The notes: a model not told the origin generated them from the letters alone. A stretch of DNA of 64,000 nucleotides from Streptomyces sp. DH24 (GCF_029813775.1 NZ_JARVKW010000038.1:1-64000), one strand, 5' to 3'; shown: positions 8,718 to 17,040, counted from the stretch's first letter. Numbers and translations are program-made.

Positions 8718-10253
8718 TCACGGGCCGGGCGGCGCCCGCCCGAGCCGTTCGGCTGCCACGGGTTCCGCGTCATCGGGCTCGCCTTCCGCATGCCTGCCCT
8801 GCGCCCGACCGAGCCGTTCGGCCGGTTCCGCGTGATCGGGCTCGCCTTCCGCATGCCTGCCTTGCGCCCGACCGAGCCGTTCGGCTGCCACGGGTTCCGC
8901 CTGATCGGGCTCGCCTTCCGCATGCCTGCCCTGCGCCCGACCGAGCCGTTCGGCCGGTTCCGCGTGATCGGTCTCGCCTTCCGCACGCCCGTCCTCGGCC
9001 GAGCCGCCCGGCACGGGCACCGGTACCTCCGCCTCCAACCGGAAGCTCCCACTCCCCGTCGGACCCGCCCGCAGCGTTCCGTCGAGCCGCGCGAGCCGCT
9101 CCCGGAGCCCGTCGAGCCCGGACCCACCGGACCCGCCGACCCGCACAGGGACCTCGTCCCCGGCCGTCACCGCGCCCTTCCTCTCCACCGGCACCCCGTC
9201 GTTCTCCACCGACAGCACCACGCGCCCCTCGGTCACCTCCAGCCGCACCTCGCAGCGCGAGGCGTCGCCGTGGCGCAGGACGTTCGTCGCCGCCTCCCTG
9301 ACCACCCAGCCGAGGGCCGACTGGACGGGCGCGGGCAGCCCGTCGGCCGTCCCGGTGACCGTGCAGTCGATGCCGGCGGCACTCAACACGCCACGTGCGC
9401 CAGCGAGTTCGCTGCCGAGGTCGGCCTCGCGGTAGCCGCGGACGACCTCCCGCACCTCCCGCTGCGCCTCCCTCGCCAGGCGCTGCACCTCCACCATCTG
9501 CGGCACGGCCTCGGGCCGCCCCCGCTGGGCGAGCTGGACGGCCAGCTCGCTCTTGAGGGCGATCACGGCGAGGTTGCGCCCCATCACGTCGTGCAGGTCC
9601 CGCCCGAACCGCAGCCGCTCCTCGGCGACGGCGAGGCGGGCCCGGGTCTCGCGGGCCTCGTCGAGCGCGTAGACGGCGTTGAGGAGCCAGACGGAGAAGA
9701 CGGAGGTGAAGGCGAAGAAGGCGGCCCCCGCGAGGACCCCGAGCCCGGCGCCCAGCGCGGCGGCGACGGAGCCGTTCAGTACGAGGACCACGCCGGCGGA
9801 ACCGGCCCCACAGCCGCCCACCAGCCCCAGGACGCGCCGCCGGCTCCGCACACCGAGCGAGATCGCGCCCGCGCCGAAGATCAGCACACCGGCGAACGAC
9901 GAGGTCAGCGCGGTGCCGACGGCCTTGTCGCCGGGGACGTGGTCGGCGAGGGCGAGGGCACCGACCGCGAGCGCCGTGCCGACCGCGGCGAGCACCCACA
10001 TCAGCCGCAGGGGCTGCTCGCGCCGGCCCCGGTGCCAGTCGAGCGCCCGCGAACCGGTCACCGCGCACAGCAGGGCGTGCCCGGCCAGCACCGCCGCCAG
10101 CCAGGCCGCGTACGGCATCCGCGCGTGTTCCAGCAGCGGCAGCCCGAACAGGGTGACCTCGATCACCGCGAAGGAGTGGAAGGACCACCGGGTGTACGTC
10201 TCGACCTTCGCCGGCGTGCTCTTGCCCCGCCACCACCTGCCCGGCCCGCGCAT
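8718..10253 (-). CDS. HisKA_3-family sensor histidine kinase with repetitive C-terminal tail
   Basis: 511 residues from the ATG at 10253, preceded by GGGAGG; the frame is open a little further to 10325. Several membrane helices span about 25-195. The dimerisation/phospho-acceptor motif RFGRDLHDVMG has His at about 221, and an HATPase domain follows (WVVREAATNVLRHG, LSVENDG, GGSGLDGLRERLARLDG). After the ATPase domain (about 425-511) the protein carries tandem copies of a 21/23-residue unit, AERLGRAQGRHAEGEPDHAEP with variants, which is not part of the kinase fold. It is third in the operon, downstream of the ABC permease, and pairs with the adjacent response regulator. Confidence 0.9.
   Translation of the reverse strand: MRGPGRWWRGKSTPAKVETYTRWSFHSFAVIEVTLFGLPLLEHARMPYAAWLAAVLAGHALLCAVTGSRALDWHRGRREQPLRLMWVLAAVGTALAVGALALADHVPGDKAVGTALTSSFAGVLIFGAGAISLGVRSRRRVLGLVGGCGAGSAGVVLVLNGSVAAALGAGLGVLAGAAFFAFTSVFSVWLLNAVYALDEARETRARLAVAEERLRFGRDLHDVMGRNLAVIALKSELAVQLAQRGRPEAVPQMVEVQRLAREAQREVREVVRGYREADLGSELAGARGVLSAAGIDCTVTGTADGLPAPVQSALGWVVREAATNVLRHGDASRCEVRLEVTEGRVVLSVENDGVPVERKGAVTAGDEVPVRVGGSGGSGLDGLRERLARLDGTLRAGPTGSGSFRLEAEVPVPVPGGSAEDGRAEGETDHAEPAERLGRAQGRHAEGEPDQAEPVAAERLGRAQGRHAEGEPDHAEPAERLGRAQGRHAEGEPDDAEPVAAERLGRAPPGP
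8742..8986 (-). repeat. Coding minisatellite, alternating 69- and 63-bp units, in the sensor kinase gene
   Basis: Unit boundaries (each beginning GAGCCGTTCGGC on the + strand) fall at 8742, 8811, 8874 and 8943, giving 69, 63 and 69 bp and then a partial unit. The 132-bp pair is therefore duplicated almost perfectly. All units are multiples of 3, so the kinase reading frame is kept. Confidence 0.9.
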
Positions 10254-10284
10254 CGTCAGCCCTCCCCGGGCACCTCGTCGTACG

Positions 10285-11100
10285 TCACCGCCGCGGCTCC
10301 CAGCGGAACCACCGCCGTACAGCAAACACCGCCACGACCGTCCAGGCCAGGGCCGTGGTGACGGCGCCCAGTGCCTCGTGGGCGGAGAGGTCGCCCGTCC
10401 AGCCGCCGCGGATCAGGGTGATGACGGGCGTCAGCGGCAGTACCTCGCAGACGGCGGCCAGCCGGTCGGGCAGCATCTCCAGCGGGACGCCCATCCCCGA
10501 GCCGAGCATGGACACCAGCATCAGCGGCATGGGCGTGACCTGCGCGCTCTCACTGGTCCTGGTGAAGCTCGCGGTGAGCGCGGCCAGCGCCACCGCCAGC
10601 CCGATGCCCAACAGCAGCCCGGCGACGGCGAGATGGGGCGCGGGCGGGGCGGGCAGGTCCAGCAGGACCGTGCAGCCGGCGGCCAGCAGCAGCGACTGGA
10701 CGAGGCCGACGGTGCCGGCGGGCAACGCGGCCCCGGCGAGGATCTCGGCGTCCCGCAGCTCCCCGGTGCGCAGCCGCTTGAGGACGAGTTCCTCGCGCCG
10801 GGCGACGAAGATGCCGACGAGCGCCCCGTAGACGGCGAACAGCAGGGAGAAGCCGACCGCGGCGGGCAGCATGACCGTGCCGACGGTGAGGCCGGCCTCC
10901 GCGAGGGCCATCTCCTCGGTCGCCGACCGCAGGCTGAAGGGGAGGAAGAACGGCACGAACAGCGCGGCGAACAGCGTCCCCCGGCTGCGCCCCAGCAGCG
11001 TCAGCTCGGCCCGCGCGAGCGCCGCCATGCGCCCGCCCGCCGTCGTCACCGCCGGGCCGCCCGCGCCCCGCCCGCCGCCATCGACTGTGATGTCGCTCAT
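10285..11100 (-). CDS. ABC transporter permease (ABC-2 type)
   Basis: 271 residues from ATG 11100, which overlaps the stop of the ATPase gene by 4 nt (ATGA), indicating translational coupling; the open frame extends further but without support. Six hydrophobic segments are apparent: near residues 40-60, 75-105, then three around AGTVGLVQSLLLAAG, LAVAGLLLGIGLAVALAAL and PLMLVSMLGSGMG, and a last one at LAWTVVAVFAVRRW. The pattern LVLKRLRTGELRDAEILAGAALP and VTPVITLIRGGW is typical of DrrB/ABC-2 exporters. It forms the membrane channel for the ATPase encoded upstream and is followed by the kinase. Confidence 0.88.
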   Translation of the reverse strand: MSDITVDGGGRGAGGPAVTTAGGRMAALARAELTLLGRSRGTLFAALFVPFFLPFSLRSATEEMALAEAGLTVGTVMLPAAVGFSLLFAVYGALVGIFVARREELVLKRLRTGELRDAEILAGAALPAGTVGLVQSLLLAAGCTVLLDLPAPPAPHLAVAGLLLGIGLAVALAALTASFTRTSESAQVTPMPLMLVSMLGSGMGVPLEMLPDRLAAVCEVLPLTPVITLIRGGWTGDLSAHEALGAVTTALAWTVVAVFAVRRWFRWEPRR

Positions 11101-12053
11101 GCCGCGTACTCCCGTACGTCCGTGGCGGACGCCGCCCGCGCGATCCCGAGGAAGGCCTCCTCCAGGGACGCGGACCGCATGTCCAGCCTGCCCAGTTCGA
11201 TCCCGGCGCGCTCGGCCCACACCAGCAGCGCGGTGGCCGTGCGCTGGAGTTCCCGGGTGCGCAGCCGCACCAGCCGCCCCTCGGTCTCGTGCTCGCACAC
11301 GCCGAGTTCGCCGAGCGGGGGCAGGTCGCCGACGAAGTAGCCGTCGGGCAGTTCGAAGGTGATCCGGGACGGCTGCGCGGCCGTCACCTCGGCCGGTGTG
11401 CCGGTCGCGGCGATGCGCCCCTCGTGCAGGATCGCCAGCCGGTCGGCCAGGTGCTCGGCCTCCTCCAGGTAGTGCGTGGTCAGCAGCACCGTCGTCCCGC
11501 CGTCGCGCAGCGCGCTCACCAACTCCCAGGTGTCGCGGCGCCCTTCGGCGTCGAGGCCGGTCGTGGGCTCGTCCAGGAACAGCACCTCGGGGCGGCCCAG
11601 CAGCGCGAGCGCCAGGTCGAGGCGCCGCCGCTCACCGCCGGACAGCTGCTTCACGCGGACGCCGGCCTTGCTCTCCAGTCCCACCAGCGCGAGCGTCTCC
11701 GGCACGGGCCGCGCGCCGCTCACGCACCCCGCCCACATCCGCGCGGTCTCGGCGACGGTCAGCTCGGACGGGAAGCCGCCTTCCTGCAGCATCACGCCGG
11801 TCCGGGGCCGGACGGCGGCCCGGTCGGTGTACGGGTCGTGGCCGAGGACCCGTACCCGCCCGTCGGCCGGGGCGGCGAGCCCTTCCAGCAGTTCGACGGT
11901 CGACGTCTTGCCCGCGCCGTTGGTGCCGAGCAGCGCGAAGATCTCCCCGCGGCGCACGGAGAAGGTGATTCCGCGCACCGCCTCGAACCCGCCCCCGTAC
12001 ACACGCCGCAGGTCTGTGACCTCAATCACGTGTTCGTGTCCGTTCGCTTCCAT
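11097..12053 (-). CDS. ABC transporter ATP-binding protein (DrrA-type exporter)
   Basis: 318 residues. Walker A (LLGTNGAGKTSTVELLEG), signature (VKQLSGGERRRLDLALALLG), Walker B (VLFLDEPTTGLD) and H-loop (VLLTTHYLEEAEHLADR) are all intact. A C-terminal DrrA-type extension follows (HEGRIAATGTPAEV onwards). This is the first gene of the operon; it energises the adjacent ABC-2 permease, probably exporting a hydrophobic compound. The first ATG (12053) has GGAGG only 1 nt upstream, which is too close to be ideal, so the true start may be slightly downstream. Confidence 0.9.
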   Translation of the reverse strand: MEANGHEHVIEVTDLRRVYGGGFEAVRGITFSVRRGEIFALLGTNGAGKTSTVELLEGLAAPADGRVRVLGHDPYTDRAAVRPRTGVMLQEGGFPSELTVAETARMWAGCVSGARPVPETLALVGLESKAGVRVKQLSGGERRRLDLALALLGRPEVLFLDEPTTGLDAEGRRDTWELVSALRDGGTTVLLTTHYLEEAEHLADRLAILHEGRIAATGTPAEVTAAQPSRITFELPDGYFVGDLPPLGELGVCEHETEGRLVRLRTRELQRTATALLVWAERAGIELGRLDMRSASLEEAFLGIARAASATDVREYAA

Positions 12054-12096
12054 GCCTCCAGGGTCCCGGCGAAGGGTGCCGGGCAGCAGTGCGCGC

Positions 12097-12123
12097 TGTC
12101 ATCACTCGGCATGACAAATGTCA
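12097..12123 (-). promoter_or_regulatory. Candidate operator of the ABC/two-component operon
   Basis: Two overlapping inverted repeats lie 44-70 bp upstream of the first operon gene: TGTCAT-N8-ATGACA (12097-12116) and TGACA-AA-TGTCA (12112-12123). They share the half-site TGACA. The position and symmetry suit binding by the operon's own NarL-type regulator; this is inference. Confidence 0.5.
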
Positions 12124-12193
12124 GGCGCGGGGGCCCGCAGAAGCAGAGGCAGGGGTAGAGGCAGAGGCAGAAGGAGACGGAGAAACAACGAAA

Positions 12194-12222
12194 AGACCCC
12201 GGTCCCTGAGGGACCGGGGTCT
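12194..12222. terminator. Terminator of tRNA-Gly(GCC) copy 2
   Basis: Perfect 13-bp arms (AGACCCCGGTCCC and complement) around TGA, placed just beyond the tRNA 3' end on the minus strand. Confidence 0.75.
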
Positions 12223-12230
12223 CATTCCCG

Positions 12231-12303
12231 AGCGGACGACGAGGCTCGAACTCGCGACCTCAACCTTGGCAAGGTTGCGCTCTACCAACTGAGCTACGTC
12301 CGC
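12231..12303 (-). tRNA. tRNA-Gly (GCC), copy 2
   Basis: Same cloverleaf as copy 1 at 7979-8054, with one change in the T-loop (TTCGAGC for TTCGAAC). The 3' CCA is not encoded. Anticodon loop TTGCCAA. The two copies stand in the same orientation on either side of the four-gene ABC/two-component operon. Confidence 0.94.
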
Positions 12304-12380
12304 ATTGCCTCCGACCGGCTCTCACCGATCGGCGCGGGCACCAGCCTACCTGATCCACAAGAGTGGTGGAGGCGATGCAG

Positions 12381-12452
12381 AGCGGGTGACAGGAATTGCA
12401 CACTGCGCCTTCCCCCTGGAAGGGGGATGTTCTACTACTGAACTACACCCGC
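12381..12452 (-). tRNA. tRNA-Gly (UCC)
   Basis: Acceptor GCGGGTG/CACCCGC, anticodon stem TCCCC/GGGGA with loop CTTCCAG (anticodon TCC), D-arm GTTCAGTAGTAGAAC. CCA is not encoded. It lies 77 nt from tRNA-Gly(GCC) copy 2 and could be co-transcribed with it. Confidence 0.92.
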
Positions 12453-12577
12453 GCGTCCTGAGTGGGCTGGGCCTTTCGGCCTCGCCCCTCGGCGTGCTCC
12501 AGACTCTAGCTGATCAGCCGGGGTGCTGCGCAAGTCGGTTGCGGCGAGGGGCGCGTGACCGGTCGTCGGCCCCGGGC

Positions 12578-12895
12578 TCACTGGGCGGCGGCGAAGGCCT
12601 CGTACACCTTCTTCGGGATCCGCCCGCGGGCCGGCACGTCCATCTTGTTGGCCTGTGCCCACGCGCGCACGGCCGCCGGGTCGGGCGCGACCTCGGTCTG
12701 CCGGTACGTCCTGCCGGACCTGGACCGCTTGCGCCCGGCCGCCACGTAGGGCTCCAGGGCCCGACGCAGTTTCTCGGCGTTGGCTTCATTCAGGTCGATC
12801 TCGTACGACTTGCCGTCGAGTCCGAAGGCGATCGTCTCCGCCGCTTCCGAGCCGTCGATGTCGTCAAAGAGAGTGACCACGACCTTCTGCGCCAC
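12578..12895 (-). CDS. lsrL: Lsr2-family nucleoid-associated protein (LsrL-like)
   Basis: 105 residues. The N-terminal oligomerisation domain (MAQKVVVTLFDDIDGSEAAETIAFGLDGKSYEIDL) is followed by a linker and the C-terminal DNA-binding domain (IRAWA-like VRAWAQANKMDVPARGRIPKKVYEAF). The AT-hook-like RGR of Lsr2 is present. Lsr2 proteins coat AT-rich DNA and silence xenogeneic or specialised-metabolite genes. Streptomyces have two paralogues; the basic linker and the position next to purS match, from memory, the second one (SCO4076, lsrL). GTG start with AAGGGA 9 nt upstream. It is divergent from purS across an unusually AT-rich 343-bp region, which may be bound by Lsr2 proteins themselves. Confidence 0.9.
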   Translation of the reverse strand: MAQKVVVTLFDDIDGSEAAETIAFGLDGKSYEIDLNEANAEKLRRALEPYVAAGRKRSRSGRTYRQTEVAPDPAAVRAWAQANKMDVPARGRIPKKVYEAFAAAQ

Positions 12896-13238
12896 GAATA
12901 TCGGTCCCTTCGTGCGACACCTCGTCCGTTGTGACGTGCCGAGACGTCACGGAGATGTCGACTGTTCGCCTGTTAATGGGCAAAGTATCGGCCAATGGCA
13001 ATTCATTTGTACAGTGCCCGGGATTGCATTGCGAAGCCCGACTAAATACTCCCGCGCGTCCCTCGCGCAATAGGGAACACGCCCTGATCACGGATCTTTC
13101 CCGTAACTTTTCGTGAAGCCACCCGGTCGAGACCCGATCGTGACAGCGGTCACGTAGATTCCTACAACTCTACTCGCGTAGAAATTTTGTGCGGGTAGTC
13201 TGAAGGAACCTGCTCAGCACCACACACCGGGAGTGCCA
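12896..13238. promoter_or_regulatory. AT-richer divergent promoter region lsrL / purSQL
   Basis: 343 bp without a gene. It is visibly richer in A/T than its surroundings, especially 12960-13200. Two small inverted repeats, GTAG-ATTC-CTAC (13154-13165) and CTAC-TCGC-GTAG (13170-13181), sit just upstream of a -10-like TAGTCT (13196-13201), about 40 nt before the purS start. They are candidate operators for the purSQL operon. The lsrL promoter must also lie here. Confidence 0.5.
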
Positions 13239-13502
13239 GTGGCACGCGTCGTAGTCGACGTCATGCTCAAGCCGGAGATCCTCGACCCCCAGGGCCAGGC
13301 GGTGCAGCGCGCACTGCCGCGTCTGGGTTTCGAAGGGATCTCGGACGTCCGCCAGGGAAAGCGATTCGAACTGGAAGTTGACGGGCCGGTCGACGAGGCC
13401 GCGCTCGCCCGCATCCACGAGCTTGCGGAATCCTTCCTCGCCAACACCGTGATCGAGGACTTCACCGTCAAGGTGGAGGAAGTCGCGGAGGCCGCGAAGT
13501 GA
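13239..13502 (+). CDS. purS: Phosphoribosylformylglycinamidine synthase, PurS subunit
   Basis: 87 residues from GTG 13239, preceded by GGGAG 5 nt upstream; GTG 13233 would add two residues but overlaps that site. MARVVVDVMLKPEILDPQGQAVQRAL and the later VRQGKRFELEVDG match the PurS family. PurS is the small bridging subunit of the three-part FGAM synthase found in Gram-positive bacteria and helps move ammonia from PurQ to PurL. The stop overlaps the purQ start by 4 nt (GTGA). Confidence 0.96.
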   Translation: MARVVVDVMLKPEILDPQGQAVQRALPRLGFEGISDVRQGKRFELEVDGPVDEAALARIHELAESFLANTVIEDFTVKVEEVAEAAK

Positions 13503-14203
13503 CCGCTCGTATTGGCGTCGTCACTTTCCCGGGCAGCCTCGACGACCGCGACACGCAGCGCGCGATCCGTCTCGCCGGTGCCGAACCCGTCGCTCTCTGG
13601 CACAAGGACAAGGACCTCAAGCAGGTCGACGCCGTGGTGCTGTGCGGTGGTTTCTCGTACGGCGACTATCTGCGCGCCGGTGCCATCGCCCGTTTCTCGC
13701 CGGTGATGGAGCCCCTCATCGAGCAGGCGAAGGCCGGTCTGCCGGTCCTCGGCATCTGCAACGGCTTCCAGATCCTCACCGAGGCGCACCTGCTGCCCGG
13801 CGCGATGCTCGGCAACGACCACCTCCACTTCATCTGCCGCGACCAGAAGCTGCGGGTGGAGAACGCGGACACCTTCTGGACCAGCGACTTCACCGCCGGC
13901 CAGGAGATCAGCATTCCGCTGAAGAACATGGACGGGCGGTACGTCGCCGACGAGTACACGCTGGACAAGCTGGAGGCCGAGGGCCGGGTCGCCTTCCGGT
14001 ACCTGGCCCGCGGCGAAGCCGCGCACGGTTACGGCAACCCCAACGGCTCGCTCCGCGACATCGCCGGCATCAGCAACGAGGCGGGCAACGTCGTCGGTCT
14101 GATGCCGCACCCCGAGCACGCCGTGGAGCCGCTGATCGGTACCGGTCGTACCGACGGCCTCCCGTTCTTCACCTCGATCCTCAAGAAGCTGGTCAACGCA
14201 TGA
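13499..14203 (+). CDS. purQ: Phosphoribosylformylglycinamidine synthase, PurQ glutaminase subunit
   Basis: 234 residues. Class I glutamine amidotransferase supplying ammonia for FGAM formation. The nucleophile Cys is in GLPVLGICNGFQIL and the His/Glu pair in GLMPHPEHAVEP; the oxyanion region reads LCGGFSYGDYLRAG. The GTG start overlaps the purS stop by 4 nt and its own stop overlaps the purL ATG, so all three subunits are translationally coupled. Confidence 0.97.
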   Translation: MTARIGVVTFPGSLDDRDTQRAIRLAGAEPVALWHKDKDLKQVDAVVLCGGFSYGDYLRAGAIARFSPVMEPLIEQAKAGLPVLGICNGFQILTEAHLLPGAMLGNDHLHFICRDQKLRVENADTFWTSDFTAGQEISIPLKNMDGRYVADEYTLDKLEAEGRVAFRYLARGEAAHGYGNPNGSLRDIAGISNEAGNVVGLMPHPEHAVEPLIGTGRTDGLPFFTSILKKLVNA

Positions 14204-16512
14204 GCCGGACGCCCTCCCGTCTCCCACCGCCGCCCGACAACGAGGCCCTGCGGGCCGCTCCTTCCCGTCTGGACACGGTCGAGCACGCGGCCGCGACCCC
14301 CGACGTCGAGCTGCCCTGGGCCGAACTCGGCCTGAAGAAGGACGAGTACGAGCGGGTCGTGGAGATCCTCGGCCGCCGGCCCACCGGTGCCGAGCTCGCC
14401 ATGTACTCGGTCATGTGGTCCGAGCACTGCTCGTACAAGTCCTCCAAGGTCCACCTCCGCCAGTTCGGCGAGAAGGCCCCCGAGAGCGACGCCCTGCTCG
14501 TCGGCATCGGCGAGAACGCCGGTGTGGTCGACGTCGGCCAGGGCTACGCGGTCACCTTCAAGGTCGAGTCGCACAACCACCCGTCGTACGTCGAGCCCTA
14601 CCAGGGCGCCGCGACCGGCGTCGGCGGCATCGTCCGCGACATCATCGCGATGGGCGCCCGCCCGGTGGCCGTGGTCGACCCGCTGCGGTTCGGCGCGGCC
14701 GACCACCCCGACACCAAGCGCGTGCTGCCCGGCGTCGTCGCCGGCATCGGCGGCTACGGCAACTGCCTGGGCCTGCCGAACATCGGCGGCGAGGTCGTCT
14801 TCGACGCCTGCTACCAGGGCAACCCGCTGGTCAACGCGGGCTGCGTCGGTGTCATGCGGCACGAGGACATCCACCTGGCGAAGGCGTCGGGCGCGGGCAA
14901 CAAGGTCATCCTGTACGGCGCCCGCACGGGCGGCGACGGCATCGGCGGCGCCTCGATCCTCGCCTCGGAGACCTTCGACGACGCCAAGCCCTCGAAGCGC
15001 CCCGCCGTGCAGGTGGGCGACCCCTTCCAGGAGAAGCTGCTCATCGAGTGCACCCTGGAGGCCTTCAGGGAGAAGCTGGTCGTCGGCATCCAGGACCTCG
15101 GCGCGGCCGGTCTGTCCTGCGCGACCAGCGAGCTCGCCTCCAACGGCTCCGGCGGCATGCGCGTCACCCTGGACGACGTACCGCTGCGCGACTCCACGCT
15201 CTCGCCGGAGGAGATCCTCATGAGCGAGTCGCAGGAGCGCATGTGCGCGGTCGTCGAGCCCGACAAGGTCGACCGCTTCCTGGAGATCTGCGACAAGTGG
15301 GACGTCATCGCCACCGTCATCGGTGAGGTCACCGACGGCGACCGGCTGGAGATCTTCTGGCACGGCGGCAAGATCGTGGACGTCGACCCGCGCACGGTCG
15401 CCCACGAGGGCCCGACCTACGAGCGCCCGTACGCCCGCCCGGACTGGCAGGACGCCCTCCAGGCCGACGACGCGAACAAGCTGCCGCGTCCGCAGACGTC
15501 CGAGGAGCTCAAGGACCAGGTCCTGAAGCTGGTCGCCTCCCCGAACCAGGCGTCCAAGAAGTGGATCACCTCGCAGTACGACCACTTCGTGCAGGGCAAC
15601 ACCGTCCTCGCCCAGCCCGAGGACTCCGGCATGATCCGCATCGACGAGGAGACCGGCCTCGGTGTCGCCCTCGCCACGGACGGCAACGGCCGCTACGCCA
15701 AGCTCGACCCGTACACGGGCGCGCAGCTGGCCCTCGCCGAGGCCTACCGGAACGTGGCGACGACCGGTGCCAGGCCGCTCGCCGTCTCCGACTGCCTGAA
15801 CTTCGGCTCGCCCGAGGACCCGGCGGTCATGTGGCAGTTCGCGGAGGCCGTGCGCGGTCTCGCGGACGGCTGCCGGCAGCTGGGCACGCCGGTGACCGGC
15901 GGCAACGTCTCCCTCTACAACCAGACGGGCGAGGTCGCCATCCACCCGACGCCGGTCGTCGCCGTCCTCGGCGTGATCGACGACGTCGCGCGCCGCACGC
16001 CGGTCGCCTTCCGGGAGGAGGGCCAGCTGATCTACCTCCTCGGCGACACGCGTGAGGAGTTCGGCGGCTCGGCCTGGTCGCAGGTCGTGCACGACCACCT
16101 CGGCGGCCTGCCGCCCAAGGTCGACCTGGAGCGCGAGCGCCTGCTGGCCGAGATCCTGATCTCCGCCTCCCGCGACGGCATGATCGACTCCGCGCACGAC
16201 CTGTCCGACGGCGGTCTGATCCAGGCCGTGGTCGAGTCGGCGCTGCTCGGCGGCAAGGGCGCGCGCCTGATCGTCCCCGACGGTCTGGACGCGTTCACGT
16301 TCCTGTTCTCCGAGTCGGCAGGCCGCGCGATCGTCGCGGTGCCGCGCTCGGAGGAGGTCCGCTTCAACGACATGTGCGGTGCGCGGGGCCTGCCCGTCAC
16401 CCGCATCGGTGTCGTGGACGGTGACACGGTCGAGGTCCAGGGCGAGTTCACGCTGTCCCTGGCCGAGCTGCGCACGGCCCACGAGGAGACGATCCCGGCC
16501 CTGCTGGCGTAA
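14200..16512 (+). CDS. purL: Phosphoribosylformylglycinamidine synthase, PurL subunit
   Basis: 770 residues, the small PurL type that works with PurS and PurQ. It uses ATP and ammonia to convert FGAR to FGAM. Signatures: MYSVMWSEHCSYKSSK (active-site His), FKVESHNHPSYVEPYQGAATGVGGIVRDI, the glycine-rich GARTGGDGIGGASIL and the second-half counterparts GNGRYAKLDPYTGAQLALAEAYRN, TGGNVSLYNQTG and DLSDGGLIQAVVESALLGG. The ATG at 14200 overlaps the purQ stop by 4 nt. The operon ends in a GC-rich hairpin. Confidence 0.98.
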   Translation: MSRTPSRLPPPPDNEALRAAPSRLDTVEHAAATPDVELPWAELGLKKDEYERVVEILGRRPTGAELAMYSVMWSEHCSYKSSKVHLRQFGEKAPESDALLVGIGENAGVVDVGQGYAVTFKVESHNHPSYVEPYQGAATGVGGIVRDIIAMGARPVAVVDPLRFGAADHPDTKRVLPGVVAGIGGYGNCLGLPNIGGEVVFDACYQGNPLVNAGCVGVMRHEDIHLAKASGAGNKVILYGARTGGDGIGGASILASETFDDAKPSKRPAVQVGDPFQEKLLIECTLEAFREKLVVGIQDLGAAGLSCATSELASNGSGGMRVTLDDVPLRDSTLSPEEILMSESQERMCAVVEPDKVDRFLEICDKWDVIATVIGEVTDGDRLEIFWHGGKIVDVDPRTVAHEGPTYERPYARPDWQDALQADDANKLPRPQTSEELKDQVLKLVASPNQASKKWITSQYDHFVQGNTVLAQPEDSGMIRIDEETGLGVALATDGNGRYAKLDPYTGAQLALAEAYRNVATTGARPLAVSDCLNFGSPEDPAVMWQFAEAVRGLADGCRQLGTPVTGGNVSLYNQTGEVAIHPTPVVAVLGVIDDVARRTPVAFREEGQLIYLLGDTREEFGGSAWSQVVHDHLGGLPPKVDLERERLLAEILISASRDGMIDSAHDLSDGGLIQAVVESALLGGKGARLIVPDGLDAFTFLFSESAGRAIVAVPRSEEVRFNDMCGARGLPVTRIGVVDGDTVEVQGEFTLSLAELRTAHEETIPALLA

Positions 16513-16526
16513 CGCCGACGGCCCTA

Positions 16527-16573
16527 CGGGCCACCGCTTCGGGCACCCGCGAGGTGTCCGGGGCGGTGGCCCG
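16527..16573 (+). terminator. purSQL operon terminator
   Basis: 11-bp perfect arms CGGGCCACCGC (16527-16537) and GCGGTGGCCCG (16563-16573) separated by 25 nt, 14 nt after the purL stop. Confidence 0.65.
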
Positions 16574-16674
16574 TTCCCGTTCGTGCCCGACTTTTCTCAA
16601 GTGCCCGGACAAGCAAGCTCGTTGTGCCAACCTGAAAGCGTGCATGAGACGAAGGCGCTCGGGGTTGGGGACCG

Positions 16675-17040
16675 ATGAGTGAGCGGTTGCGGATCAGGTT
16701 CGAGGGGGACGGGCCGGACCGGGAGGAAGAACTCCGGTCACTGCTCGGCTGGCTCGCGGACGACCGGTCGCTGCGCGGCCACGTCCGGCTGGAGCGGATC
16801 GCCGGCGACAGGCCGGGACGGATGAGCCCGGAGCTCGCGGCGGTCCTGGCGGTGATCTCCACCGCGACCGGGGTGCTGCAACTGCCCCTGGCGTACCTCG
16901 CCTGGCGGGAGAGCCGCCGGCACCGTACGCCCTCGGTCACCGTCCAGGTCGTCGGCGCGGACTCCGCCGAGGCCGAGGACCTGCTGCGCAGACTCCGCGG
17001 CGAGGACCCGGACGACGGCTCCGGAGACGCCGGGACGTGA
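16675..17040 (+). CDS. EACC1-type effector-associated protein (conflict-system component)
   Basis: 121 residues. The N-terminal part (ELRSLLGWLADDRSLRGHVRLER) is followed by one hydrophobic helix (about 50-72) and a C-terminal strand-helix (VTVQVVGADSAEAEDLLRRLRG). This order and these motifs match effector-associated constant component 1, a small protein found beside NTPase, caspase and other effector genes in predicted actinobacterial and cyanobacterial conflict systems. Its stop overlaps the GTG of the caspase gene by 4 nt (GTGA), so the two are coupled and probably form one module. No strong ribosome-binding site precedes the ATG. The family assignment is from recall of the pattern; no search was run. 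Confidence 0.7.
   Translation: MSERLRIRFEGDGPDREEELRSLLGWLADDRSLRGHVRLERIAGDRPGRMSPELAAVLAVISTATGVLQLPLAYLAWRESRRHRTPSVTVQVVGADSAEAEDLLRRLRGEDPDDGSGDAGT

Noticed and set aside
7979..12303. Integrative element inserted at tRNA-Gly
   Set aside because: There is no integrase, excisionase or transfer gene, and the enclosed operon has normal codon use. The tRNA repeat is reported as an observation only.
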